Shown: positions 34,846-42,943, counted from the stretch's first letter. The stretch is 47,961 bases of DNA from DATATV01 sp035551355 (GCA_035551355.1 DASZNF010000083.1:1-47961), one strand, 5' to 3'. Program-made: numbers and translations. Notes: a model not told the origin generated them from the sequence alone.

Positions 34846-34873
34846 GGCGGTCACGACGAGGTGACCGCCTTTT
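34846..34873 (+). terminator. intrinsic terminator with T-tract after GT2-GtrA
   Basis: GGCGGTCAC (34846-34854), six-base loop, GTGACCGCC (34861-34869), then TTTT. This is the most canonical terminator in the window. The second GT-C gene, 41 bases further, therefore probably needs its own promoter or read-through. Confidence 0.8.
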
Positions 34874-34913
34874 CGTTTGTCCGGCAACGCAATCCGCTTA
34901 CGGAGACCACTGA

Positions 34914-37049
34914 ATGAGCACCACCCTCAACCCCGGGGCGCACACCCTCGCCACGCCAAGGGGCCGACTGGACGACGGCGGTTCCCGCACCGGTTTCCGC
35001 CGGTTGCTGCTGGGTCCGCCGGACCAGCCCACCTGGGCTCGCCCGGGTTTGCTGGTGCTGCTGGTCGTCGCCGCGATCCTGTACCTGTGGGACCTGAGCG
35101 CGTCCGGGTACTCCAACAGCTTCTACGCCGCCGCGGTGCAGGCCGGCACCAAGAACTGGACCGCGTTCCTGTTCGGCTCGCTGGACCCGGGTAACGCGAT
35201 CACCGTGGACAAGCCGCCCGCCTCCCTGTGGGTGATGGCGCTGTCCGGACGGATTTTCGGCTTCAACTCGTGGAGTCTGCTGGTCCCGAACGCCCTGGAG
35301 GGGGTCGCCGCGGTCGGCCTGCTGCACGCCGCGGTGAAGCGCTGGTCCGGCCCGGCCGCCGGGCTCATCGCCGGTTCGGTGTTCGCGCTGACCCCGGTCG
35401 CGGTGCTGATGTTCCGGTTCGACAACCCGGACTCGCTGCTGGTGCTGCTGGAGGTCGCGGCCGCGTACTGCACCGTGCGGGCCACCGAGAAGGCCGGCCC
35501 GAAGTGGCTGATGCTGGCTGGAGTGGCGCTCGGGTTCGGCTTCCTGACCAAGCTGATCCAGGCATTCCTGGTGCTGCCCGCATTGGCGCTGGCGTACCTG
35601 ATCGTCGCGCCGGCCGGCATCTGGAAGCGGATCGGGCATCTGCTGCTGGCCGGGGTCGCCCTGGTGGTCTCCGCCGGCTGGCTGCTGGTGGTGGAAGCCC
35701 TGTGGCCGTCCTCGTCGGCCCCCTACATCGGTGGCTCGACCAACAACTCGTTGCTGGAACTTGCCTTGGGCTACAACGGTTTGGGCCGGGTGTTCGGCGG
35801 CGAGGGCAACGGTGGCGGCGGTGGCGGCGGGGGCGGCGGCATGGGTGGCAACACCATGTTCGGCGGCTCGACCGGCCTGTTCCGCATGTTCGGTGACAGC
35901 TTCGGCACCGAGATCTCCTGGCTGCTGCCGGCCGCGTTGATCGCGCTGGTCGGCGGACTGTGGTTCACCCGGTGGCAGCCGCGCACCGACAAGACCCGCG
36001 CGGCGCTGATCATCTGGGGCGGCTGGCTGCTGGTCACCGTGCTGGTGTTCTCCTACATGCAGGGCACCATCCACCCGTACTACACGATCGCGCTGGCCCC
36101 GGCGATCGGCGCGCTGGTCGGCATCGGCGGCCGGGAACTGTGGCGCGGCCGCGACCACACCCCGGCCCGGTACGTGCTGGCCGCGATGGTGGCCGCGACC
36201 GCGATCTGGGACTTCATCCTGCTGGACCGGGATTCCAGCTGGCAGCCGTGGCTGCGCTGGGTCATCCTGGTCGCCGGCGTGCTGGTCGGTTCGGCGATTG
36301 TCGTTGGCGCGCACGAGTTCCGCCGGGTCGGCGCCGTGTTGCTGGCCGCGATCGTGTTCACCGTGGGCGCGGCCAGTACGGCCTGGGGCGTGGACACCGC
36401 GAGCAGTCCGCACAGTGGCTCGATCCCGACTTCGGGCCCGAGCAGCTCCGGCGGTTTCGGCGGCGGCCCGGGTGGCGGCGGCTTCGGCGGCGGCAGTGGC
36501 GGTAGCGGCGGCACCGGCCGGCGCTCCGGTAGCGCGGATCAGGGCGGCTTCCCCAGTGGCGCAACGGAAAGCGGCATGGGCCAGTTGCCCACGTCGGGCA
36601 GCGGTTCCAGCGGCAGTGGCTCGGGTGGCCGCGGGTCCGGCGGCACTGGCGGCGGTAGCGGTGGCTTCACCGGCGGCGGTGGCGGCATGGGTGGCCTGGG
36701 CGACGGGGGCGGCTCGACCAACAGCGCCCTGGCCAAGCTGCTGACCGCGAGCAAGACCCGTTGGGCCGCCGCGGTTTCCGGCTCCAACCAGGCCGCGTCG
36801 CTGGAGCTGGACCTCGGCGTCTCGGTGATGGCCATGGGCGGCTTCACCGGCAGCGACCCGTACCCGACCCTGGCCCAGTTCAAGCAGTACGTGGCCGACG
36901 GAGAGATCAGCTACTACATCTCCGGTGGCGGTATGGGCGGTGGCGGTATGGGCGGCCAGAACTCGATCAGTGCCATCACCAGCTGGGTGGAGCAGAACTT
37001 CACCGCCTCGACGGTCGGCGGCGAAACCGTCTACAAGTTGACCAAGTAG
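34914..37049 (+). CDS. GT-C mannosyltransferase-like protein (YkcB/ArnT type), copy 2
   Basis: Paralogue of the gene at 31284: 711 residues, the same membrane core with ITVDKPPASLW and the same C-terminal domain (LGVSVMAMGGFTGSDPYPTL). It differs by a poly-Gly run in an extracytoplasmic loop near residue 305 (GNGGGGGGGGGGMGG), absent in copy 1, and a longer Ser/Gly linker (about 505-600). Either a different acceptor or donor is possible; the duplication looks old because linkers have diverged while the cores remain close. GGAG precedes the ATG. No CACAG box is seen before it, and a terminator lies just upstream. A strong 36-bp palindrome follows its stop. Confidence 0.87.
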   Translation: MSTTLNPGAHTLATPRGRLDDGGSRTGFRRLLLGPPDQPTWARPGLLVLLVVAAILYLWDLSASGYSNSFYAAAVQAGTKNWTAFLFGSLDPGNAITVDKPPASLWVMALSGRIFGFNSWSLLVPNALEGVAAVGLLHAAVKRWSGPAAGLIAGSVFALTPVAVLMFRFDNPDSLLVLLEVAAAYCTVRATEKAGPKWLMLAGVALGFGFLTKLIQAFLVLPALALAYLIVAPAGIWKRIGHLLLAGVALVVSAGWLLVVEALWPSSSAPYIGGSTNNSLLELALGYNGLGRVFGGEGNGGGGGGGGGGMGGNTMFGGSTGLFRMFGDSFGTEISWLLPAALIALVGGLWFTRWQPRTDKTRAALIIWGGWLLVTVLVFSYMQGTIHPYYTIALAPAIGALVGIGGRELWRGRDHTPARYVLAAMVAATAIWDFILLDRDSSWQPWLRWVILVAGVLVGSAIVVGAHEFRRVGAVLLAAIVFTVGAASTAWGVDTASSPHSGSIPTSGPSSSGGFGGGPGGGGFGGGSGGSGGTGRRSGSADQGGFPSGATESGMGQLPTSGSGSSGSGSGGRGSGGTGGGSGGFTGGGGGMGGLGDGGGSTNSALAKLLTASKTRWAAAVSGSNQAASLELDLGVSVMAMGGFTGSDPYPTLAQFKQYVADGEISYYISGGGMGGGGMGGQNSISAITSWVEQNFTASTVGGETVYKLTK

Positions 37050-37063
37050 CTCGACGGGGAGAT

Positions 37064-37099
37064 GCGGGGCCGCGACCGGACGTCCGGTCGCGGCCCCGC
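37064..37099. terminator. 36-bp perfect palindrome terminator
   Basis: GCGGGGCCGCGACCGGAC at 37064-37081 is followed directly by its reverse complement at 37082-37099, giving an 18-bp arm without spacer. It lies 15 bases after the stop of the second GT-C gene and ends that unit. Confidence 0.85.
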
Positions 37100-37136
37100 C
37101 GTTCGTCCGCCCTGGCGTTCAGCCAGTGCGAGCCCG

Positions 37137-37178
37137 ACGAGGGCTCTGCGAAACATGACGAGGGCTCCGCGAAACATG
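37137..37178. repeat. two 21-bp tandem repeats with CGAAACATG core
   Basis: Two adjacent units of ACGAGGGCTC(T/C)GCGAAACATG at 37137-37157 and 37158-37178 differ at one base. The core CGAAACATG is the reverse complement of the CATGTTTCG in the array at 4032-4135, 33 kb away. They lie in the 422-bp gene-free stretch 37050-37471. Confidence 0.75.
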
Positions 37179-37193
37179 TGGTGGCGCAACGAA

Positions 37194-37236
37194 AACAGCG
37201 GGAGTCGCGACCCGGCTGGTCGTGACCCCCGCTGTT
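37194..37236 (-). terminator. long hairpin with leftward T-tract
   Basis: A 19-base left arm (37194-37212) pairs with 37218-37236 around a five-base loop, with two G-T type pairs. Read leftward it is followed by TTTTCG, so it can end transcripts coming from osmC. Confidence 0.65.
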
Positions 37237-37336
37237 GCTCAGGGCGGCCCGGCTTCGCAGCACGGTCCCGCCCGAGCATCCCGCCCCCCGGGCTCGATTT
37301 TCCGCCCCAGCGCCGCTGCCGTGCGGCACCTGCGCG

Positions 37337-37475
37337 GTTCAGCAGGACGTCCGAGCGAGCGTCCCGCCGTCCTCGCGGCAGTTCAGTTCTCGCATGCAGC
37401 CGCGCGAGCGCCTTTCCCTGCGGCAGTTCAGCTTCGCGTGCAACTGCGCGAACGTCTTTCCCTGCGGCAGTTCAG
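37337..37475. repeat. four-unit 44-45 bp imperfect repeat running into osmC
   Basis: GTTCAG recurs at 37337, 37381, 37426 and 37470 (spacing 44, 45, 44), preceded by GCGGCA in the last three and by CTTTCCCT in the last two. The final copy covers the osmC stop codon, which is read in the complement of GTTCAG. The rest of 37237-37336 shows nothing recognisable. Confidence 0.6.
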
Positions 37476-37912
37476 CCTTCCAGCGCCGCGTCCAGCGTGA
37501 TCTGGACGCCGGTCAGCGCCTTGCTCACCGGGCAGCCGGCCTTGGCGTCCTGCGCGGCCTTCTCGAAGCCGGCCGCGTCCAGGCCGTCCACCTCGCCGCG
37601 CACCTTCAGCATGATGCCGGTCAGCCGGAACCCGCCGCTGGGGTCCGGGCCGAGGCTCACATCGGCCTGCACGTCCAGCGCCTGCGGGGTGCCCCCGGCC
37701 GCGCCGATCAGCGCGGACAGCTGCATGGCGTAGCACGCGGAGTGCGCGGCGGCGATCAGCTCCTCCGGGCTGGTGGTGCCACCGGCGTCGTCGGCCGCGC
37801 GCTTGGGGAAGGACACCTCGTAGGTGCCGACGTGCGAACTGGTCAGCTCGACCTGGCCGGAGCCCTGCTCCAGGGTGCCGTTCCAGGCGGTACGAGCGGT
37901 ACGGGTGGGCAT
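37472..37912 (-). CDS. osmC: OsmC-family peroxiredoxin
   Basis: Protein of 146 residues, typical length for OsmC/Ohr. The thiol pair is Cys60 in EELIAAAHSACYAMQLS and Cys127 in DAKAGCPVSKAL, both conserved in E. coli OsmC and Ohr. It reduces organic hydroperoxides in the cytoplasm, working as a dimer with two active sites. The NPEELI-like and KAGCPVS contexts are closer to OsmC than to Ohr. GAAGGAG precedes the ATG. It lies 43 bp downstream of an OhrR-type repressor gene with a palindrome in the gap. Confidence 0.92.
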   Translation of the reverse strand: MPTRTARTAWNGTLEQGSGQVELTSSHVGTYEVSFPKRAADDAGGTTSPEELIAAAHSACYAMQLSALIGAAGGTPQALDVQADVSLGPDPSGGFRLTGIMLKVRGEVDGLDAAGFEKAAQDAKAGCPVSKALTGVQITLDAALEG

Positions 37913-37929
37913 GCCATCTCCTTCACTCG

Positions 37930-37941
37930 GTTGCGTGCAAC
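37930..37941. promoter_or_regulatory. candidate OhrR operator before osmC
   Basis: GTTGCGTGCAAC is a perfect palindrome (arms GTTGC and GCAAC) 17 bases before the osmC start. A related sequence precedes the MarR gene at 38432-38443. Confidence 0.6.
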
Positions 37942-37955
37942 TAGATCGTACACAA

Positions 37956-38414
37956 CTAATCTTGCCGGAGCAGATCGGCCTGCACCGAGTCGGCCAGCGT
38001 GCGCAGCCGCTCGACCAGGTCGGCGGCCTCTTCCAGGTCCAGTCCGGTGGCCCGGCAGATGTGCGACGGAATCCCGGTGGCCCGCTCGCGCAGCCGGTGC
38101 CCGGCCCCGGTCAGCGTGATCTCCACCGAGCGCTCGTCGTCCACGCGCCGGCGCCGGGTCACCATGCCGAGCGTCTCCAGCCGTTTGAGCAGCGGTGACA
38201 GTGTGCCGGAATCCAGCCGCAGCCGCTTGCCGAGTTGCCCGACGGTGACCGGCCCGGACTCCCACAGCACCAGCATCACCAGATACTGGGGATAGGTCAG
38301 CCCCAGCGCCTCCAGCAGCGGCCGGTACCGCGCGGTGATCGCCCGGGACGCCGAATACACGGCGAAACACAGCTGTTCGTCCAGCCCGAGCCCGGGCTCA
38401 CCTGCGGCAGCCAT
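37956..38414 (-). CDS. ohrR: MarR-family regulator, OhrR type
   Basis: Protein of 152 residues. Cys16 in DEQLCFAVYSASR is the sensing Cys of OhrR repressors, oxidised by organic hydroperoxides. A winged helix follows (VTVGQLGKRLRLDSGTLSPLLKRLE, quoted here in part as LDSGTLSPLLKRLE, with wing RRRRVDDERSVEITLT). It should repress itself and osmC and release DNA on oxidation. The single Cys near the N-terminus suggests the 1-Cys mechanism that needs a small thiol. The ribosome site GAGG is close to the ATG at 38414. Confidence 0.88.
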   Translation of the reverse strand: MAAAGEPGLGLDEQLCFAVYSASRAITARYRPLLEALGLTYPQYLVMLVLWESGPVTVGQLGKRLRLDSGTLSPLLKRLETLGMVTRRRRVDDERSVEITLTGAGHRLRERATGIPSHICRATGLDLEEAADLVERLRTLADSVQADLLRQD

Positions 38415-38428
38415 GCCTCAAGGTTACT

Positions 38429-38590
38429 TCAGTTGTGGGCAATCATCTCGCGGATGCCGCTGATGATCACGGCCAGTCCGCCGGCGAATCCCTGAATCCC
38501 GCCCGGCACGCTGCTCCCCTCGCCCGGCACCAGGTAGGTGACCACCAGCCGGGTGCCGTAGCGCCGGCCGGAGTGCACCGCATCGACCAA
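38429..38590 (-). CDS. possible small ORF after the LuxR gene
   Basis: An open frame of about 53 codons with high GC3 follows the LuxR stop by 16 bases on the same strand. Possible starts are TTG 38590 or GTG 38578, neither with a good ribosome site. The peptide is Gly-rich and ends GGIQGFAGGLAVIISGIREM plus five residues, weakly hydrophobic. No family is recognised. It covers the ohrR operator. I list it as uncertain. Confidence 0.3.
   Translation of the reverse strand: MVDAVHSGRRYGTRLVVTYLVPGEGSSVPGGIQGFAGGLAVIISGIREMIAHN
38432..38443. promoter_or_regulatory. candidate OhrR operator before ohrR
   Basis: GTTGTGGGCAAT matches the osmC-side palindrome GTTGCGTGCAAC at 9 of 12 bases. It lies 18 bases upstream of the ohrR start codon, consistent with autorepression. 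Confidence 0.45.
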
Positions 38591-38606
38591 GCTCAGTGAA
38601 CCGTCA

Positions 38607-41165
38607 CTACTCGGTGAGTTGCCGCAACTGTTCCAGGAGCTCGGCCCGGCTGTTCGAGCCGAGCTTCTGGCGCATCCGGGCCACATGGTGCTCCACCGTT
38701 TTGGCCGAGATGAACAGCCGGTCGCCGACCTGCTTGTAGGTCAACCCACTCAGCACCAGCCCGGCCACCTCACGCTCCCGTTCGGACAGTCCGGCCTGCG
38801 GCGCCTCGCCGACCGCGACCGGCGTCGGCGCGGCCGCTGTCGCCGGAGCCTCACCGTCGGATTCGGTGCTGCGCTTGGCTCGCGCCGGACGTCCCTGCAA
38901 CACCCGGGCGCAGTTGAGCAACGCGACCATGGCCTTGCGGTCGGAGGTCCGGATCGCCGCCTGCCCGGCCAGTCGCGCGCCGTCCCAGCACAGTCCGATG
39001 CCGTGCAGTGCCCGCGCCGCGGCTTCCACCCCGTCCGCGTCCACTCGCCCGGCCATCAGTTCCAGCCAGCATTCCGCCGCTGTCGCAAGGACTTTCTGGT
39101 AGTGCCCGTGCCCGGCGTGGGCGGCCAAAGCCGCGGCGTGTTCCTCGGCGGCGGTCCGCGCTTCGGCGGTGATCGCCGCGTGCAGTAAGCCCCAGTGCAG
39201 CGGCGCCGCCCACAGCGGCGGCTCGCCCAGCGCGGCCAGCAAAGTCCGCGCCTCCAGCAGATGCGGCGCCAGCCGGCCCTGATCGCGCAACCTCGCCGCG
39301 GCCGCCGCGAATTCGCCAAGCGGCAGGAACATGAACAGATCGACCGGATGCCGCAGCACGGCTTCGCAGGCCTGGGCCCAGATCCGGCGCAGTGCGCCCA
39401 CATCGCTGGACCGCCGCGCCGCACCGACCTCCAGCGCCACCGCGAACAGCCAGTCCCGCGGTTCCAGCGGCCGGCCGCCCCGGGCGAGCGCGACCAAACC
39501 CTCCTTGACCGCGCTGATGTTGCCCTTGTTCATCTCGATCCACAGCTGCAGCAACCGGTGCCGGGTGGCCATCAGCGGACCGCCCAGGTGCGCCCCGATC
39601 GCCCGCTCCAGCACGGATTCCGCGGCCGGCAGCTCACCGGTGTGCAACGCGACCAGCGCGGCGGTCGCGGCCGGGCTGTCCGGCAGCAGCACCGCCGAGC
39701 CGGCCGGTTCCAGCATGGCCGCGGCCCGCACCAGGTTGGCCAGCGCGATCGTGGTGGACCCGCCGATCGACTCGCGCACCCCGGAGGCCGTCAGTTCGGC
39801 CGCCCCGGCCAGCAGCGTCGGCGGGCCGTCCCCGGCGGGCGCGCCCAACAGCGCCTCGGCCTGTTGCGGGTGTCCGGTGCCGTACATGCCGATCGCGGCG
39901 AACGAGGCCGCGAATCCGGTGCCGGACCAGCGATACAGCTCGGCCGACCGGCCCAGCTGGCCGCGGTGGGCCGAAGCCGCCCCGGCCACCCGCGCGCCCT
40001 CGGCCCGGTCAGCCGGGTCCGAAGCGCCGATCAGCTGATCGGCCAGCCGCAGCGCGGGATCGAGATCACCGGACAACGCCGAAGCCAATGCCCAGCCCGC
40101 GGCCACTTCCGGCGCGGGTTTGCCCGCGGTGACCGAGGCCGCGTAGAAGCGGGCGGCCAGCGCGGGATCCTCGGTCAGCGCTTCCTCGGCCGCGGCGGCG
40201 AACGCGGCGGCCACGTTCTCCCCGGCCGCGCCGGTGCCCAGCAGCGACCGGGCCAGCGGCAGCACCGGCCCGCCGCGTTCCCGTTGCAGCTCGACCAAAC
40301 GCTGCCGCACCGAGATGCGCCGCTCGGCCGGCACCAGCACCCGGACCGCGCGCCGCGCCATGGGCAGCAGCGTGCCGTCCGCGGCCAGCAGGCCGGTGGC
40401 CCGGGCGGCGTCCATGATCGTGCCGATCGACTCGGCGTCCTGTCCCAGCAGCGCGGCCACCAGTTCCAGGTGCCGGCTCACCCCGGCCTCCACGGCCAGC
40501 AGGAACCGCTGCACGTCCGGGTCGAGCTGGTCGAGGTGGTGACGCAGCGGGGCCAGCGCGGCGGCAGGCAGTTCGGCGTCGGTGTGCAGGGCGATTCCGG
40601 CCGAGAGCGCGTCGGCCACGCATTCCACCAGCCGCGGCACTCCGCCGGTCTGCGTGTGCAGGTATCCGACCAGCCCGGGGGTGACCTCCGGGGCGTCGCG
40701 CGCGGTCAGGTATTCGGTCAGCCGGGCCCGGTCGAACGCGGTGGGCGCCAACGGCGGCCGGACCCGGCCCAGCACCGCGGCCAGTTCGGCCAGCGCAGGC
40801 GCCATCGGCCACGGCCGGTAGGCCACGACCAGCGAAGGTCCTGGTGTGTCAACGGTTTCGGCCAGTTCGATCAGCGCCCGCAGCTGCGGTTCGGCCAGTG
40901 TCTGGGCGTCGTCGACCAGCACCGCCTGGCCCGGTTCGCGGATCTTGTCCGGTTCGGCCAGCGCCTCCCCCGCGCCAAGCACCCGGGCCCCGGCCCGCCG
41001 GTAGATCCCGTCCAGCTCACCGAGCAGGGTGCTCTTGCCGTATCCCCCCGCCGCCTGCACACCCACCCGTACCCCGGTCAGCGGGTCGGCCTCAACGGAG
41101 GCCAGGAAGTCCTTGGTCAGCCCGTCCAGGACGGGCTTGTGCCGAGCGACTGCTGGTGTGGTCAA
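38607..41165 (-). CDS. LuxR-type ATPase regulator, IniR-like
   Basis: Large regulator of 852 residues. The N-terminal ATPase has Walker A GGYGKST at 40-46 and Walker B AVLVDDAQ at 81-88. A long helical, TPR-like middle follows, and the C-terminal LuxR helix-turn-helix reads LSEREREVAGLVLSGLTY and KTVEHHVARMRQKLG. It belongs to the LAL-like/MalT-like group. Its position beside Hsp70 and iniB-iniA-iniC suggests the role of IniR, the ATP-binding LuxR regulator reported to control iniBAC in mycobacteria; that link is inference from context. The start is TTG 41165 with TGAGGA before it, nine bases after the Hsp70 stop. Confidence 0.85.
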   Translation of the reverse strand: MTTPAVARHKPVLDGLTKDFLASVEADPLTGVRVGVQAAGGYGKSTLLGELDGIYRRAGARVLGAGEALAEPDKIREPGQAVLVDDAQTLAEPQLRALIELAETVDTPGPSLVVAYRPWPMAPALAELAAVLGRVRPPLAPTAFDRARLTEYLTARDAPEVTPGLVGYLHTQTGGVPRLVECVADALSAGIALHTDAELPAAALAPLRHHLDQLDPDVQRFLLAVEAGVSRHLELVAALLGQDAESIGTIMDAARATGLLAADGTLLPMARRAVRVLVPAERRISVRQRLVELQRERGGPVLPLARSLLGTGAAGENVAAAFAAAAEEALTEDPALAARFYAASVTAGKPAPEVAAGWALASALSGDLDPALRLADQLIGASDPADRAEGARVAGAASAHRGQLGRSAELYRWSGTGFAASFAAIGMYGTGHPQQAEALLGAPAGDGPPTLLAGAAELTASGVRESIGGSTTIALANLVRAAAMLEPAGSAVLLPDSPAATAALVALHTGELPAAESVLERAIGAHLGGPLMATRHRLLQLWIEMNKGNISAVKEGLVALARGGRPLEPRDWLFAVALEVGAARRSSDVGALRRIWAQACEAVLRHPVDLFMFLPLGEFAAAAARLRDQGRLAPHLLEARTLLAALGEPPLWAAPLHWGLLHAAITAEARTAAEEHAAALAAHAGHGHYQKVLATAAECWLELMAGRVDADGVEAAARALHGIGLCWDGARLAGQAAIRTSDRKAMVALLNCARVLQGRPARAKRSTESDGEAPATAAAPTPVAVGEAPQAGLSEREREVAGLVLSGLTYKQVGDRLFISAKTVEHHVARMRQKLGSNSRAELLEQLRQLTE

Positions 41166-41174
41166 CGGCCATCC

Positions 41175-42581
41175 TCAGTTGTGAGAAGTGTGCAGCACGG
41201 ACGAGGGCGTCTGGGAGGAGTTGGCCCTCGGGTAGTACATCAGGGTCAGCGTCACGCCGACCGCGAGCACGAGCGCCACGATCACCACCAGCACGATCGG
41301 CTTGACGCCGGGCAGGTAGCGGCGCAGCAGACTGCGTTCGGGCAGTTCCAACGGGGTCAGTTCGATCGGCGGGCGCGGCGGCGATTCGTCGTCGAGGTCG
41401 TATTCGCCCGCGTTGGAGTCGATCTCGGCCAGCCGGGGGTCGGGCACGAACACCATGGTCTGCTCGGTGGGGGCGAGCAGTTCCGGGCCGTGCCCCTTTG
41501 CGGACAGCAACCTGCGCCCGGCCAGCGCCGCGCCGCGCGCGATGCCCAGGTCGGGTTCGGGATGCAGGCTGACTCGTCCGGTTTCGGTGGCGGTGACCAG
41601 TTCGCGCACCAGCGGGATGCGCACCGACCCGCCGATCAGCAGCACCTCGCCCACCGGGGCCTGAGCCGCGACCGCCGTGCGCACGGTGCGCTGCAACGTC
41701 TCCACCGTGCCGTTGACCGCGGGCCGGATCAACTCCTCGAACTCGGCCCGGGTCACCCGCACGTCCGCGGCGACCGTCGGCAGCTGGGCCGGGATGGTCG
41801 TCTCGATCACCGCCGACAGCTTCTGCTTGGCCACCGTGCAGTGCCGGCGCAGCATCGCCATGGCGCCCAGGGCGGCCGGGTCGGTGGGGTCCAGTTCGGA
41901 CGCGGCCCGGCCCAGTTCGCCGCGCACCCGGTCGACCAGCAAATCGTCGAAGTGGCTGCCGCCCACGTCCTCCACGCTCTCCGACGATCCGACCAGCTCG
42001 AACCCGCCGGCCGGTCCCCGGCGCACCACCGCGGCCTCGAACGTGCCGCTGCCCAGGCTGTACACCGCGACCGATTCGCCCGCATACACCAGTTCGCGCG
42101 CGGCGTGCCCTTCGGCGGCGGCGATCGCCTCGGGCAGCAGGGTGACCTCGGCCAGGCTCTGCCGGGCCAGTTCGGCGTTCAGCAGGCCCCGCCGGTAGCT
42201 GCCCCAGTCGGCGCGGTGGGTGAGCACCACCCGCTCGGCCGGGCCCTCCACCGCCTCCACCTGGTCGACCACCGCGCGGACCAGCACCGCGATGAGTTCC
42301 TGGGCGGTGCACAGTTGCCCGCCCAGCAGCAGCGGCACGTCGTCGCCGACTCGCCGGTTGAGATCGCGGGCCACCCGATCGGGTTCGGCCGGGGCCCGTT
42401 GCTCGGCGGCCTGGCCGACCAGCACGCTGCCGTCCCGGCCCAGGTAGACCACGGTGGGCATGAGCGGGAAGCGACCCCCCAGGGGGATCACCTCGGGCAT
42501 TCCCCAGGCCCCATCGGAAAGCCGGCACAGCGCGGCGGCGGTGTACCGGGTGCCGACGTCGATACCCAGGACGTAGGGCAT
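41175..42581 (-). CDS. membrane-anchored Hsp70-like protein
   Basis: Protein of 468 residues. The DnaK-type actin-fold ATPase begins YVLGIDVGTRYTAAAL. It contains GGSHFDDLLVDR (with the usual Asp) and LIGGSVRIPLVRELV, so ATP binding looks intact. The substrate-binding domain and lid are missing: after residue 370 there is an acidic/Pro linker, a membrane helix (about 427-449, KPIVLVVIVALVLAVGVTLT) and a short Ser-rich tail outside. It may be an ATP-driven sensor or scaffold at the membrane instead of a chaperone. ATG 42581 is preceded by GGAGGAA; a longer frame adds 13 residues. It is the first gene of the unit with the LuxR regulator. Confidence 0.87.
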   Translation of the reverse strand: MPYVLGIDVGTRYTAAALCRLSDGAWGMPEVIPLGGRFPLMPTVVYLGRDGSVLVGQAAEQRAPAEPDRVARDLNRRVGDDVPLLLGGQLCTAQELIAVLVRAVVDQVEAVEGPAERVVLTHRADWGSYRRGLLNAELARQSLAEVTLLPEAIAAAEGHAARELVYAGESVAVYSLGSGTFEAAVVRRGPAGGFELVGSSESVEDVGGSHFDDLLVDRVRGELGRAASELDPTDPAALGAMAMLRRHCTVAKQKLSAVIETTIPAQLPTVAADVRVTRAEFEELIRPAVNGTVETLQRTVRTAVAAQAPVGEVLLIGGSVRIPLVRELVTATETGRVSLHPEPDLGIARGAALAGRRLLSAKGHGPELLAPTEQTMVFVPDPRLAEIDSNAGEYDLDDESPPRPPIELTPLELPERSLLRRYLPGVKPIVLVVIVALVLAVGVTLTLMYYPRANSSQTPSSVLHTSHN

Positions 42582-42943
42582 GAGGGTCGTTTCCTCCACG
42601 ACAGTGCACGGGTCGCCCAAGTGGGCCTGCTCGACGCCATGACCCCGAGTTGTCGGTCAACCGCTGGCGGTGACCCCCGATCGAGGTCCCCCATTGGTAC
42701 CAAACCCGAGCTATCGGCGAAACAGGCGGCTACGTTACGACCCCCTACTTCCCCTAATCAACCCCCTAACAAGTGAATCCCCTAACCCTAACGAGGGTTG
42801 ATCAAGATCGGGTGCGATCCCCGATGATCGGGTTCCCCCACGCCCATAGTGTTGGGCATCTCCCCGGACGTGGCGTATCCGGAAGCGGGTCGCGCCACAC
42901 CTGATACATCCCCGAAGAAGAAGGCTCGGAGGCCATTTCTCCC
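42582..42943. promoter_or_regulatory. dyad-rich divergent promoter region, Hsp70 / iniB
   Basis: This 362-bp gap holds no gene but much structure. Two dyads of the form CCGA-N4-TCGG lie at 42645-42656 and 42706-42717, with a CCCGATCGAGG element between them (42676 onward). Near iniB, half-sites ATCGGG (42807), CCCGAT (42820) and ATCGGG (42827) alternate, the last two forming CCCGATGATCGGG. Between the groups, CCCCTA(A) recurs at 42742, 42751, 42763 and 42779, with CCCTAAC at 42786. The shared CCGA/TCGG halves suggest one regulator, most simply the IniR-like protein, acting on both sides. Confidence 0.55.

Noticed and set aside
39195..42776. Very long open frame on the plus strand opposite the LuxR and Hsp70 genes
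   Set aside because: Its product is Gln/Arg/Gly/His-rich without domains; it is an artefact of GC3-rich codons on the other strand, while the minus-strand genes carry clear motifs.
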